Notes: generated by a model not told the origin, from the letters alone. DNA of 64,000 nucleotides from an uncultured bacterium (GCA_902774905.1 CACYKF010000004.1:37025-101024), one strand, 5' to 3'. Positions 10,319 through 18,997 are shown, counted from the stretch's first letter. Numbers and translations are program-made.

Positions 10319-11632
10319 TTACTTAAAAATTAGAACAGAAATTAGCGCCGTGGTAATTAGCGGAATGTTATAATGTAAAAATGTCGGAATACATGTATCC
10401 CAAATATGATTGTGTTGCCCGTCGGCATTCAGACCTGCAGTAGGTCCAAGCGTAGTATCTGATGCAGGGGAACCAGCATCACCTAATGCAGCCGCAGCAG
10501 CAAGAACAATAATCATTGACGGAATACTAAACCCTAATTTTATAAATATCGGTACAAACAAAACTGCCAAAATTGGTATTGTACCAAATGATGTTCCTAT
10601 TCCCATTGTTATAAATAAACCTACAAACAACATCAATGCCGTTGCAATAAGTTTACTTGACATCATAAACGGTATAATCGCATTTACAAGAGAATCTATT
10701 CCTCCTGTTGCCTTCATTACGCCGGCATAACCCGCTGCCACAAGCATTACAAACGCAACATATCCCATCAAACCGACACCCTCATTTATAAGTTTGTCCA
10801 TTTTGTTGTGGTCAATCGCTTTCAATCCAAAAATTACGGATAACCCGACCAACGCTCCCAAAGGTAAAGACCCTGTCCAAAGTTGAACAACAAGAGTCAA
10901 AATCGCTGCAATTAAGGTTATATAGTGGCTTCTGTGCAGAGTTGTAGATAGTTCTTTTTGTTCTTTGACTTCCAAATTTTCATAAATTCTCGGTTTTCTG
11001 TAACTTATAAAAATTGCAATTAAAAATCCGATAAACATTCCTAAACCCAATACCCAACTTGATTTCCATATATCATTTTTTAAAACTTCAGCACCATTTT
11101 GCACCATATTATCAGCAATCAATCCCTGAAAAATTAACCCAAAACCGGCAGGAATCATTATATATGGTGCTTTTAAACCAAATGCCAAACCGCATGCAAC
11201 AGCGCGTCTGTCAATTTGAAGTTCGTTCATTATGACAAGCAAAGGAGGGACAAGTATCGGTATAAATGCAATATGAACAGGAATTAAATTCTGCGAAAGT
11301 ATTGCTATACCTGTCAGAATAAAAATCAACATATATTTTTTTGATTTAATGGCATTAGAAATTTTTAAAGACAAAATCGGCGCAAGTCCCGTATGAGTCA
11401 TTGATGCTGCAAATGCACCAAGTAAAATATAACTCAATGCTGTTTCAGTATTATCGCCCATTCCTGTGACAAAAATTTTCATGACTTCAGATATTCCCAT
11501 TCCGCCTATTAATCCGCCTGTTAATGCAGAAATCAAAAGTGCCAGCAAAACATTCACCCTGAATAAACAAAGTACACAAAGCAATATAACTGAAATTATT
11601 ATCGGGTTTGTCAAAATCGTAACCATACCCAA
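10319..11632 (-). CDS. NhaC/YuiF-type antiporter family membrane protein
   Basis: A 437-residue polytopic inner-membrane protein with about 11-12 hydrophobic segments, glycine-rich loops (GAFAASMTHTGLAPIL, AAALGDAGSPASDTTLGPT) and a central charged cytoplasmic loop at about 210-235. The pattern fits the Na+/H+ antiporter family related to YuiF and to predicted amino-acid transporters of the NhaC group. The coupling ion and solute cannot be read from sequence. Two in-frame ATGs lie at codons 1 and 3; the first is kept. Its 3' end faces the HExxH membrane-protein gene across 19 bp. Confidence 0.8.
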   Translation of the reverse strand: MGMVTILTNPIIISVILLCVLCLFRVNVLLALLISALTGGLIGGMGISEVMKIFVTGMGDNTETALSYILLGAFAASMTHTGLAPILSLKISNAIKSKKYMLIFILTGIAILSQNLIPVHIAFIPILVPPLLVIMNELQIDRRAVACGLAFGLKAPYIMIPAGFGLIFQGLIADNMVQNGAEVLKNDIWKSSWVLGLGMFIGFLIAIFISYRKPRIYENLEVKEQKELSTTLHRSHYITLIAAILTLVVQLWTGSLPLGALVGLSVIFGLKAIDHNKMDKLINEGVGLMGYVAFVMLVAAGYAGVMKATGGIDSLVNAIIPFMMSSKLIATALMLFVGLFITMGIGTSFGTIPILAVLFVPIFIKLGFSIPSMIIVLAAAAALGDAGSPASDTTLGPTAGLNADGQHNHIWDTCIPTFLHYNIPLITTALISVLIFK

Positions 11633-11704
11633 CAGAATACCATAAACATGGCTAATAAAAGATAGAAAATACGGTAATAGGCAAATTTTAATTATACGAT
11701 TAAA

Positions 11705-11772
11705 TATAATTAATCTTTTTCATACTTCCAGCTATTCTTAATTTACGAGGACTTTTTGTCCTCTTTTTTTTT
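11705..11772 (+). ncRNA. Candidate small RNA, copy 1 (33-nt core plus terminator)
   Basis: The core at 11711-11743 is identical over 33 nt to the reverse complement of 48610-48642. Here it is followed by GAGGAC-TTTTT-GTCCTC (11747-11763) and nine T residues, an intrinsic terminator. No ORF is present, and TATAAT (11705-11710) just before the core may be its -10 box. It sits between divergent genes, so the terminator belongs to an independent transcript. The 5' end is uncertain. The core contains CATACTTCCAGC, whose CUUCC could pair with Shine-Dalgarno-like GGAAG. Confidence 0.6.
11747..11772 (+). terminator. Intrinsic terminator of small RNA copy 1
   Basis: Six-bp GAGGAC/GTCCTC stem, T5 loop and a T9 tail. 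It lies upstream of the promoter of the next gene, so it does not end any protein-coding gene. Confidence 0.8.
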
Positions 11773-11773
11773 A

Positions 11774-11802
11774 TTGACAAAATTAAAAAAAATGTATAGC
11801 AT
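11774..11802 (+). promoter_or_regulatory. Promoter of the exported Lys/Ala-rich protein operon
   Basis: Consensus TTGACA (11774-11779), 17-bp spacer, TAGCAT (11797-11802). It starts right after the terminator T-tail. GTGAAAGG at 11825-11832 is the ribosome-binding site. Confidence 0.7.
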
Positions 11803-11840
11803 ATTTTTAAAAGCAGTAATTATTGTGAAAGGTTTAAATT

Positions 11841-12239
11841 ATGAAAAAATTATTAGCAACCGTTTTAACAGGAATATTAATTTTACCGGCAGGAATATGT
11901 TTTGCCGACACAGTTTATTATGTAAACAGTCAAACTTATCAACCGACATTGTTGGATAAAATTGAAGATTCAACACAAGATTTTGCTGATGCAGTAGGAG
12001 AAAAGAGCGTTGAAGTTGCTGATAAAACAGGAAAAGCCTTCAAAAAAGGAGCAAAAAAGACAGGCGAAGCCGTAAAATCAGGGGCAAAAAAAGCAGGTCA
12101 TGCAACCAAAAAAGGTGCTAAAAAAGCAACAAACTGGTCTGCTACAAAAATTCGCAACGGAGCAGAAAAAATCATAATAAAAACAGAAGATACTGAAACT
12201 CAAACCACAGAAACACAATCAACAGAAACAAAAGAATAA
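11841..12239 (+). CDS. Exported Lys/Ala/Gly-rich repeat protein
   Basis: A 132-residue protein with a clear signal peptide (MKKLLATVLTGILILPAGICFA, cut near residue 22). The mature part carries four to five copies of an 11-residue-like pattern, GKAFKKGAKKTGEAVKSGAK and onward, predicted as an amphipathic basic helix, and a Thr/Glu-rich tail. The repeats resemble histone-H1-like or LEA-like low-complexity helices, but I cannot assign a function. Possible roles are binding a polyanion or the envelope. The stop codon lies 2 nt before the next gene, so the two are cotranscribed. Confidence 0.75.
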   Translation: MKKLLATVLTGILILPAGICFADTVYYVNSQTYQPTLLDKIEDSTQDFADAVGEKSVEVADKTGKAFKKGAKKTGEAVKSGAKKAGHATKKGAKKATNWSATKIRNGAEKIIIKTEDTETQTTETQSTETKE

Positions 12240-12241
12240 TT

Positions 12242-13180
12242 ATGCAAAACAATGTTCTGATGCCCGGGGATAATGCCGGTAATTATGACGAAAAATGGAC
12301 AAAAACATTTGACTTAGGCTTTCTTATTTTATGGATTGTCCTGTTTATTATAATGCTTGCAGTAACCTTCATTTTTGACTCATCACTGTTTTCGGAAAAA
12401 ATATTTTTTACAAAAACACTTATAAAACTTTCAATAATGATGTTATGTTCATTTGTTGGCGGACTTGTTTGCCGACACTTCTGCAATATTGATGAAAAAG
12501 GCTACATCACAACACCAAAAAATAAATGGTTTAAAGTAAATTACACAAGAAAAATCCAGCATTTTGCCGCATATCTTGTCCCTCTTTTAAGCCCTCCTAC
12601 CAAACCTTTTGGGATATTACCGCACTTGTGGGAATCTCTGTCCGTTTTATTTATGTTTTTAATCTTAATTAAACCTTTAAGAGAAAAATCAAAATTTTTA
12701 ATGCTCCAATTCAACTCGCTTGACAGAGTAGAAGACAGACCAAATACCCTGAAATGGATTGTATTGGGTAATATGCTCCCGGGACTTTTAATCATAACCG
12801 TATTTAAACAAATTTTTGAAACATATTTGGGATTACCACTACTTGCAACGATAGTTGTCCTGACTGTCGGAATAGGAGACGGTCTTGCAGAACCTGTCGG
12901 GGTATATTTGGGCAAGAAAAAATATATAGTACCGTCATGGAATCTTAAGCAAAGATATGTACGCTCTTATGCAGGAAGTCTTTGCGTTTATATTTTTGCA
13001 TTACTGTTTATCATTTTGTATAAAGACCAATTTGCAAATTTGCAGGAATTTTGGTCAGCGATAATCCTATTCCCGCCTGTAATGGTTTTTTCTGAAGCAT
13101 TCGCACCACATTCGATGGATACACCTATAATGATGCTTGTCGGATTCTCTTTGCTGTTTGGTATATGTTATATCTTTTAA
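12242..13180 (+). CDS. Dolichol/phytol kinase-like (CTP-dependent polyprenol kinase family) membrane protein
   Basis: A 312-residue polytopic protein. Seen: RKIQHFAAY (about 101-109), like the RK..H motif of polyprenol kinases, GIGDGLAEPVGVYLGKKKY (about 210-228), matching the G-D-G-x-A-(D/E)-x-x-G-x-x-(F/L)-G-K motif of SEC59/VTE5-type kinases, and several membrane helices. These enzymes phosphorylate isoprenoid alcohols using CTP. With GT2, ArnT-like and GtrA proteins elsewhere in the window it could supply lipid carriers, which is inference. It starts 2 nt after the exported repeat protein, with no ribosome-binding site of its own, suggesting coupling. Confidence 0.65.
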   Translation: MQNNVLMPGDNAGNYDEKWTKTFDLGFLILWIVLFIIMLAVTFIFDSSLFSEKIFFTKTLIKLSIMMLCSFVGGLVCRHFCNIDEKGYITTPKNKWFKVNYTRKIQHFAAYLVPLLSPPTKPFGILPHLWESLSVLFMFLILIKPLREKSKFLMLQFNSLDRVEDRPNTLKWIVLGNMLPGLLIITVFKQIFETYLGLPLLATIVVLTVGIGDGLAEPVGVYLGKKKYIVPSWNLKQRYVRSYAGSLCVYIFALLFIILYKDQFANLQEFWSAIILFPPVMVFSEAFAPHSMDTPIMMLVGFSLLFGICYIF

Positions 13181-13316
13181 GCATAATGGGGAACCTTAAA
13201 TTTTACCTACTCACTATAAGTAATCCTTCTTTTATTTATATCTGCCTTACTTACTAATTTAATTACTTTTATATGACCTTAAAATAATATAGGTTACAAA
13301 AAGAAGGATAATTATT

Positions 13317-13559
13317 ATGAAAAATTTTGTTGTTAAATTTGGTGGCGTTATTGTGGATATTATGGCAATTTTAACACTGATAGGCTTATGTATATCAACA
13401 TTTAAAGTTACGGTTGATCAAGGCTGGTGGGCAGGATTAGGATTTTTATGGGCAGGGCTTGTCAGTTTTGTATTCGTATTTTTCATTATATATTTAGTGA
13501 TTTCAATAAATGACAAATTATCATACCCAAATTCCGATAATTACAATAAATATCAATAA
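13317..13559 (+). CDS. Small two-helix membrane protein
   Basis: An 80-residue protein with hydrophobic helices at about 7-28 and 40-64 and a polar Asn/Tyr-rich tail. Ribosome-binding site AGAAGGAT lies just upstream. No family recognised. The next gene, another small envelope-type protein, follows 38 nt later with its own AAAGGAT, so they may be cotranscribed. Confidence 0.65.
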   Translation: MKNFVVKFGGVIVDIMAILTLIGLCISTFKVTVDQGWWAGLGFLWAGLVSFVFVFFIIYLVISINDKLSYPNSDNYNKYQ

Positions 13560-13597
13560 CCAAAATTTGTGTAAATTTCGATAAAAAGGATACTAAT

Positions 13598-13864
13598 ATG
13601 TATAAAATAATAATTTTAATGTTGGGTTTATCTGTATTTTTAATGCAAATACCGTCAATTGCCTATGATACAGGAAATAATATTGCGCAATCACGTTCTA
13701 ACAGTATCTTGAACAAGATTTTTAACGGAAACAGAAATAATAATTACAATAACGGTAATTATGGAAGATACAATGACGATAACAGAAATAACCGAAATCG
13801 CAAAAGACAAAATAACAGAAACAGAAACAGATACAGAAACAATAATTCAAATTACTACAATTAA
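13598..13864 (+). CDS. Exported Asn/Arg-rich low-complexity protein
   Basis: An 88-residue protein with a signal peptide (hydrophobic 4-18, likely cut near residue 22, before the acidic start of the mature part) and a tail made almost only of Asn, Arg, Tyr and Gly from about residue 47. The tail may arise from AAT/AAC repeat expansion. AAAGGAT precedes the ATG at a normal distance. Function unknown; a basic unstructured envelope protein is likely. Confidence 0.6.
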   Translation: MYKIIILMLGLSVFLMQIPSIAYDTGNNIAQSRSNSILNKIFNGNRNNNYNNGNYGRYNDDNRNNRNRKRQNNRNRNRYRNNNSNYYN

Positions 13865-13934
13865 TCTGTAAACTATATTTTTATGCTATTTTGCAATTTT
13901 CGAATGACCCAAAACACAAAAAACAATAATTCTG

Positions 13935-13967
13935 AAAAAACGACTTCTTTGCGAAGTCGTTTTTTTG
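13935..13967. terminator. Bidirectional terminator hairpin, left copy
   Basis: ACGACTTC / GAAGTCGT with a TTTGC loop, A6 before and T7 after. Its right half and the following bases are duplicated at 14192-14232. It probably ends the small envelope-gene transcript. Confidence 0.7.
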
Positions 13968-14216
13968 AAAAAGTTTGGGCAGGGGTGGGTTGTCTTGAGT
14001 TATGACAATTTTGTTTCGCACAAATTTATATCACTTCGCTCGCCATCGACAGCACTCCACGTTTTGCCTTTTGTGGCAAGTGTGCCACAGGCAAAACCGT
14101 TCCGGCTTTGGCTCGCTCGTTCCGAACCACAAACAGTGGTTCAAGCCCAATCCCCTTACAAAATTTAAATCAAAAAAAAAGACTTCATTAAGAAGTCGTT
14201 TTTTTTTGAAAAAGTT

Positions 14217-14232
<16 letters not shown>
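13953..14232. repeat. Direct repeat of the tRNA-Tyr 3' end flanking a ~200-bp segment
   Basis: 13953-13991 repeats 14192-14232, with two extra Ts in the second copy. The repeat covers half of the terminator hairpin and the last ~15 nt of tRNA-Tyr. Between them, 13992-14191 has no convincing gene but two hairpins: GAACCAC/GTGGTTC, and GTTTTGCC...GGCAAAAC with an inner TGTGGCA/TGCCACA stem. The layout resembles attachment sites at a tRNA 3' end with almost all of the element lost. Confidence 0.6.
14172..14207 (-). terminator. Terminator of the tRNA operon
   Basis: GACTTC/GAAGTC stem with ATTAA loop; A9 on the left gives the U-tail for the minus-strand tRNA transcript. It lies 10 nt beyond the tRNA-Tyr 3' end. 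Confidence 0.75.
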
Positions 14233-14300
<68 letters not shown>

Positions 14301-14336
14301 TATATTTAATTGTCACTCTCGTTAGGTCTTAAAAAT

Positions 14337-14408
<72 letters not shown>

Positions 14409-14466
14409 CTGTGTTCAGAGTATCTTTTGAAAGAAACATTCTTAATATGTATCCCTTCAAAAGATT

Positions 14467-14539
14467 AGCCGGCAATGGGACTCGAACCTACAACCTACGG
14501 TTTACAAAACCGTTGCTCTGCCAATTGAGCTATGCCGGC
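14467..14539 (-). tRNA. tRNA-Thr (TGT)
   Basis: A 73-nt tRNA. Acceptor GCCGGCA/TGCCGGC, discriminator T. The anticodon stem ACGGT/ACCGT encloses TTTGTAA, anticodon TGT; the T-loop is TTCGAGT. It is the first gene of the cluster, 13 nt downstream of the predicted transcription start. Confidence 0.95.
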
Positions 14540-14558
14540 AACTTCTTTCGTAATTACT

Positions 14559-14586
14559 ATTATAAGCCAAAAAAACTTCATGTCAA
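14559..14586 (-). promoter_or_regulatory. Promoter of the tRNA Thr-Thr-Tyr operon
   Basis: On the minus strand TTGACA (14586-14581), 16-bp spacer, TATAAT (14564-14559). The match to consensus is perfect, as expected for a stable-RNA operon. Confidence 0.85.
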
Positions 14587-14642
14587 GCGACTTTGTTTGA
14601 CCTATAATTATATTTATTGAAAAACTTTTAAGGAGAATAGCA

Positions 14643-14984
14643 ATGATTAGAGCAATTGCACCGATTTTTTTATTACTTATATCGAATATTTTTATGACTT
14701 TTGCATGGTACGGACATCTTAAATTCAAATCTTCTGCCTTGTGGGCTGTGGTCTTGGTTAGTTGGGGTATAGCGTTTTTTGAATACTGTTTTCAAGTCCC
14801 TGCTAACCGCATCGGTTACTCAACTTATAACGCTGCTCAACTAAAAACCATTCAAGAAGTTATAACTCTTGTAGTTTTCAGTTTCTTTTCAGTTTTTTAT
14901 CTCAAAGAACAATTCAAATGGAACTACCTTGTCGGTTTTGCCCTAATTGTTCTTGCCGTATTTTTTATCTTTAAAAAATGGTGA
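14643..14984 (+). CDS. DMT-superfamily DUF486 membrane protein
   Basis: A 113-residue protein with four hydrophobic helices (about 5-22, 31-50, 70-88, 93-110) and the conserved middle CFQVPANRIGY, which matches the DUF486 small transporter-like family. Substrate unknown. Start supported by AAGGAGA 8 nt upstream; TATAAT at 14603-14608 is a likely -10. Divergent from the tRNA operon, with overlapping promoter regions. Confidence 0.85.
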   Translation: MIRAIAPIFLLLISNIFMTFAWYGHLKFKSSALWAVVLVSWGIAFFEYCFQVPANRIGYSTYNAAQLKTIQEVITLVVFSFFSVFYLKEQFKWNYLVGFALIVLAVFFIFKKW

Positions 14985-14990
14985 TTGTGG

Positions 14991-15099
14991 GTGAATAGTG
15001 AAATGTGAAAAGTGAAAAGTTCTTTACAGGATTAACCATTGTTAATTGTGCGATAGTACTTAAACCGACTATTCACCATTTACAACTCACAATTCACTT
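14991..15099. repeat. Inverted-repeat (MITE-like) element, copy C
   Basis: Begins GTGAATAGTGAAATGTGAAA and ends with TATTCACCATTTACAACTCA and CAATTCAC, so the ends are imperfect inverted repeats. The inner GTGCGATAG is shared with the copies at 36469-36612 and 37124-37270. Confidence 0.6.
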
Positions 15100-15109
15100 A
15101 TATTCCCTC

Positions 15110-15138
15110 TTGATTTCATGAATTTAGCGTTATAAAAT
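15110..15138 (+). promoter_or_regulatory. Promoter of rpmE
   Basis: TTGATT (15110-15115), 17-bp spacer, TAAAAT (15133-15138), then a ~60-nt leader before the ATG at 15201. Confidence 0.65.
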
Positions 15139-15200
15139 GTACTCAGTCGAAATATTACACAAAAATTCAGGTTTGGAATCCTGAAGGAAAGAGGTAAAAA

Positions 15201-15404
15201 ATGAAAGCAGATATTCATCCGGAATACAAAAAAACAGTTATCAAATGTGTATGCGGAAACGAAATTGAAACAGGTTCAGTTCAGGATAACATCACTGTTG
15301 AAATTTGCAACAAATGCCATCCGTTCTACACAGGACAACAAAAAATTCTTGACTCTGAAGGTAGAGTTGAAAGATTTAACAAAAGATACGGTAAGAAAAA
15401 CTAA
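15201..15404 (+). CDS. rpmE: 50S ribosomal protein L31 (zinc-binding type)
   Basis: A 67-residue ribosomal protein of the large-subunit central protuberance. Seen: MKADIHPEY start, CxC at 16/18 and CxxC at 36/39, the zinc-binding set of the C+ L31 type, and the conserved HPFYTG and [11 protein letters not shown]. Strong ribosome-binding site AGGAAAGAGGT. Monocistronic: its own promoter and a 16-bp terminator at 15423-15458 bracket it. Confidence 0.97.
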   Translation: MKADIHPEYKKTVIKCVCGNEIETGSVQDNITVEICNKCHPFYTGQQKILDSEGRVERFNKRYGKKN

Positions 15405-15422
15405 TCCGTTAAAATACAGTTT

Positions 15423-15458
15423 AACAAAAGAGGTGCAATTATTTGCACCTCTTTTGTT
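15423..15458. terminator. Terminator of rpmE
   Basis: Perfect 16-bp stem AACAAAAGAGGTGCAA / TTGCACCTCTTTTGTT around TTAT. Confidence 0.85.
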
Positions 15459-15563
15459 TATGCTTTTATAAATTCAATTGTTGAATATCAAAATTGCAAA
15501 TGAACTTAATAATTTAATCAAACAATTTTAGTATTAAAAGCCAAAAGCATTTTACTTTATAAA

Positions 15564-16925
15564 CTATTTTTTCTTTTTAGATTTTGTTTCCTTTTTATTT
15601 TTTTCATTACTTAAAGGTGAAATTTTGTTTATATTATCATATTGCTCTTTTATATATTGATTATTCTTATTTAGATTATAGGCATTTGCGATATATTCTT
15701 TTGCATTTTCCAATGCGCCGGCTCTTTGTAATATCTTATAAATTGCTTCCGAATTATACGAAGCGTACAAATATGCTATTGCATTGGTTTTGTTTAGTTC
15801 AAAATACTGCTTAAAGTATTTAGCCGATTTTTTAAACTCACCATTTACATAAGACTTATAAGCAAATCTTAAATAAACATCCTCCATTGATTCAACACTG
15901 TAGTAATTTTCTTTTGACTGTGTTTCATGAGTTTTACCGATAGTCAAAGATTTTCTGTCGGAGGACAATTTTACGGGCATAACTTCGGAGTTCATAATAT
16001 TATATTTCCCAATTTGTGCCCATTGGTCTTCAATAAAATATTTTCTGTTTTCATAGAAATTTTCTATTCTCTTATTTCCGACAGGATGGTCGCTAAGGTA
16101 TCCGGGGATAACAATATCTGTATTTAAAAATGAAAGCAAGTCAGAAGATTCATCTAAACTGTAGCCTGCTTTGACTGCAAGTTTTGCACCCTCAACATCT
16201 GCGGCATATTCCATGTTTTTACCATCTGTCAGCAGTTGTTGAGATTTTATTGCAAACAATGCTTTTGCGTGAATATCACCTGCTTTGTATAGGTTTTGCA
16301 AATTCATCATTAATCTTGCAATATCCATTTTTCTTTGACTATGCCCCAAAACTGTATGAGCAATCTCATGGCCGATTACTAAAGCCAATGCATCATCATT
16401 GTTATTAAATGAATCATATAAAGATGTACTTATTGCTATATAATTCGGACCTGAGGAATAAGCATTAACATTTTCGGCATCTTTGTATATACCGATACGC
16501 CAATTTATATAATCAAGTTTATTTGCTCTTATTATTCGCTCTGCAATGCGGTAAACTTTGTAGTAATCTTCTCCGTTTGCTTTAGCATCATAACTAAAAA
16601 TTTCACCTTTAAACATTGATTTTTTATATTGAGAATATATTTTATCATCTGCTTTTAATTTTTCCTGATATTTTGCTTCATCAACCTCCTGATAGTCCGA
16701 AAGTTTAAATATTTTAGGGTCTTTTATATAAATATTTTGTTCAGGTTTTGAAGTAAAATAATTAAAATTTTTCTGTATAGCATTTTGATTTGAGAAAAAC
16801 TTTTGAGTTGTATTATACTTTTGTGCATGCTGCATTTCTTTGATTTGCAATTTTGCATAATCACGGGCGACTGCGCAATTAGCGATAAAAATACTTGCAA
16901 GCAGTAAAACAAATATCTTTTTCAT
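15564..16925 (-). CDS. M48-family zinc metallopeptidase with C-terminal TPR-like region
   Basis: A 453-residue exported peptidase. Seen: N-terminal signal (MKKIFVLLLASIFIANCAVA; either a lipoprotein-like Cys17 or ordinary cleavage after AVA), the M48 signature HEIAH at 186-190, and downstream EYAAD at 239-243 giving the third ligand and the usual ExxxD. NAYSSGPNYIAIS upstream is also typical. The C-terminal third has alpha-helical repeat features (AKYFKQYFELNKTNAIAY). This is the BepA/YfgC-like layout, periplasmic quality control, which is inference. AAGGAGT precedes the start. No operon partner. Confidence 0.88.
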   Translation of the reverse strand: MKKIFVLLLASIFIANCAVARDYAKLQIKEMQHAQKYNTTQKFFSNQNAIQKNFNYFTSKPEQNIYIKDPKIFKLSDYQEVDEAKYQEKLKADDKIYSQYKKSMFKGEIFSYDAKANGEDYYKVYRIAERIIRANKLDYINWRIGIYKDAENVNAYSSGPNYIAISTSLYDSFNNNDDALALVIGHEIAHTVLGHSQRKMDIARLMMNLQNLYKAGDIHAKALFAIKSQQLLTDGKNMEYAADVEGAKLAVKAGYSLDESSDLLSFLNTDIVIPGYLSDHPVGNKRIENFYENRKYFIEDQWAQIGKYNIMNSEVMPVKLSSDRKSLTIGKTHETQSKENYYSVESMEDVYLRFAYKSYVNGEFKKSAKYFKQYFELNKTNAIAYLYASYNSEAIYKILQRAGALENAKEYIANAYNLNKNNQYIKEQYDNINKISPLSNEKNKKETKSKKKK

Positions 16926-16994
16926 TCTTAACTCCTTTTATAAAATTTATGATAATACATTTCAAAATAAATTTCAACAGGAAATATTTTTAAG

Positions 16995-17474
16995 TTACCC
17001 TCTCCATCTGTCGGACAAATAACTCAAAATTGCACCGCCGATTTCTTCATTCGGGTCAAAAGTCTGATTAGGATTATTTGGTTTCATTGAGTTTTGAATA
17101 AGCATTTTACATAACGGTCCAAAAGCATCAGGCACCTGAATTTTACGGTAAATTCCCGCTAAAAATGTCTGAATATTTGGCGACTGAGTTTGATTAAATC
17201 TTGAAAAAACAGGATAGAGTTTGTCAATCCCTTTCGTACCGCTATCAATCATTCTGTCCATAATATAAAGAGTTTCAGTAACCTGTGCTTCATTATTTGA
17301 ATGTTCCAAAATATCTGTCAGATAAGGCAAGGCATTTTCTTTTTGTTTTACAAAATAATCTACTTCGTTTTTATCAAATACACAATAATTTCTGTCTTTT
17401 GTCGGTAATTGAACAGAGGCACAAATATATCTCGGATATGGATTAATATTATATTGAGTAACAGATTGAATCAT
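16995..17474 (-). CDS. Unrecognised protein, third gene of the 17-19.7 kb operon
   Basis: A 159-residue protein without signal peptide or membrane helix. The middle (about 45-125) is helical, with hydrophobic spacing like HEAT or Armadillo repeats (YLTDILEHSNN, LYPVFSRFNQ, PLCKMLIQ). It starts 5 nt after the stop of the 505-residue membrane protein. No family recognised; a soluble partner of the two upstream membrane-linked proteins is likely from synteny only. Confidence 0.65.
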   Translation of the reverse strand: MIQSVTQYNINPYPRYICASVQLPTKDRNYCVFDKNEVDYFVKQKENALPYLTDILEHSNNEAQVTETLYIMDRMIDSGTKGIDKLYPVFSRFNQTQSPNIQTFLAGIYRKIQVPDAFGPLCKMLIQNSMKPNNPNQTFDPNEEIGGAILSYLSDRWRG

Positions 17475-17479
17475 AATTT

Positions 17480-18997
17480 TTACGAATAAACAAACGGCGG
17501 TCCGTTTTTAATTTCAAATAAAATATTTTCTGCCATTGTTTTAAGTTCATCTTTTGTGCGCTTTCCGCTATCGACCTGCTTATAAAATTCTTTAACAAGC
17601 GGATTTATTGCAGAATCTTTTTTGGCTTTAAAGTTTCTCAATTCGGTTGAAACAAGGCGTTTTTGCAAATCAAGTTCAGTCTGTGCATTGATTTTTTTGA
17701 CCTGAACTTCTTTTAGTGCTTCGCCTGACAGTTTACCACCATAGCCTATTGCTGTTATGCCTGTTATTCCGCCAAACAACAAACCAAACTGTGGATTTGA
17801 TGTGTCTAAAAGCCAATTGTAGAAAAATGCTTTGTAATCATCAACAAATGAATTAAATGCAGGTTTTGGAGTTCCGTCACCACCAATATTTGGATTAACC
17901 TTTGTAGTTGAAGTTTCTATTTTTTCAATAACTTTTTTCTCAAAATCTGCTTTTTCTTTATCAGTCCAATTTAATGCCAAAATCTGCTCTTTTACAAACT
18001 CTTTTATTCCTTTTGAATTTTCAATTTCAACAAACATGTGTTCAAGATTTTCCGCATCGGCAGACTTTGTTTCATTAGTCGAAGTTTTTACTATCTGAGA
18101 AATTGCTTTTTTCGTATTTTCAAGACTTTCCTGCAAGTGCATTTTACTTTTTGTAAGGTTTTTGAGTGACAAAAATCCGAGTCCGACAATTCCGACAAGA
18201 GTACCAATGCCTAATAAAATGTTGCCGAAATTATTTACCCCCTTTGCCATCGGCATTTCGCCCTGTGAGGAGGCAAAATTCTCATTAGCACTAAACGCAA
18301 ACTGTGCAAAAGTCTTGCGACCAAACGGAGTATCCGGTTTTTCTTCAGGCGGGTTTAAAAATCCCTCAAATTCTTTTGTGTATTTTGAAAGCATTGAACG
18401 AATTATTTGCATTTTGCCTGAAAATGACTGCGTTTCAACTGCAATCAAATTTTCCTGCAAATTTTTCTGAATATTTGCTTCTTTGCGTTTTACCCAAATA
18501 TCTTTGTAACCGTCAAAAAATGTTTTGCCCATAAATGCCATTGCAGACAGAGTCAATACCCCTGCACCCGCTATAAATGTTTTGCTGTTCGGACTTTGTA
18601 CCATCTGATAGATAACCTGAGAAGTTTCCTTGCTCAAATTAACATTTCTTGTAACCGCAGGAATCCATTTTTCTTTTGCAAGATTTTTTGACGCTTTTGC
18701 ACTGTATCTGACAAAACCCGTAAGACCTGCGATTGCACCCATTACTCCCAATGCAACCGTACTTAAAGGCAAAAGTTTTTTATCGACAATCAGGTTATCT
18801 TTATATAATTGAGCAGGCATGGATGCATCATCAGAAATTATAAAAGTATCTTTCAGATTTGACAATGAAACTTCATTATCTTTGACAAAACTATTGACTA
18901 CAACCCCCTCTCTTGTTGAATTGATGTTGCGTTTTTGGGATTGAGTCATGTTTCTGTGCTGAATCAGTTGTTCGTTTGCAAAAGGATTAATGTTCAT
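17480..18997 (-). CDS. Unrecognised multi-pass membrane protein
   Basis: A 505-residue protein with four hydrophobic segments (about 76-96, 140-158, 256-276, 398-420), each followed by long Lys/Glu-rich helical loops. Its tail is EILFEIKNGPPFVYS. The internal pairing of short membrane anchor plus helical loop repeats twice, suggesting an old duplication. Its start overlaps the upstream gene by 11 nt, so translation is coupled. No family recognised. Similar in general style to the 521- and 252-residue proteins near 49-51 kb. Confidence 0.7.
   Translation of the reverse strand: MNINPFANEQLIQHRNMTQSQKRNINSTREGVVVNSFVKDNEVSLSNLKDTFIISDDASMPAQLYKDNLIVDKKLLPLSTVALGVMGAIAGLTGFVRYSAKASKNLAKEKWIPAVTRNVNLSKETSQVIYQMVQSPNSKTFIAGAGVLTLSAMAFMGKTFFDGYKDIWVKRKEANIQKNLQENLIAVETQSFSGKMQIIRSMLSKYTKEFEGFLNPPEEKPDTPFGRKTFAQFAFSANENFASSQGEMPMAKGVNNFGNILLGIGTLVGIVGLGFLSLKNLTKSKMHLQESLENTKKAISQIVKTSTNETKSADAENLEHMFVEIENSKGIKEFVKEQILALNWTDKEKADFEKKVIEKIETSTTKVNPNIGGDGTPKPAFNSFVDDYKAFFYNWLLDTSNPQFGLLFGGITGITAIGYGGKLSGEALKEVQVKKINAQTELDLQKRLVSTELRNFKAKKDSAINPLVKEFYKQVDSGKRTKDELKTMAENILFEIKNGPPFVYS

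Noticed and set aside
10410-10730. Plus-strand ORF inside the antiporter gene
   Set aside because: Antisense to a conserved transmembrane protein; composition (Ala/Ile/Asn) is that of a mirrored membrane gene.
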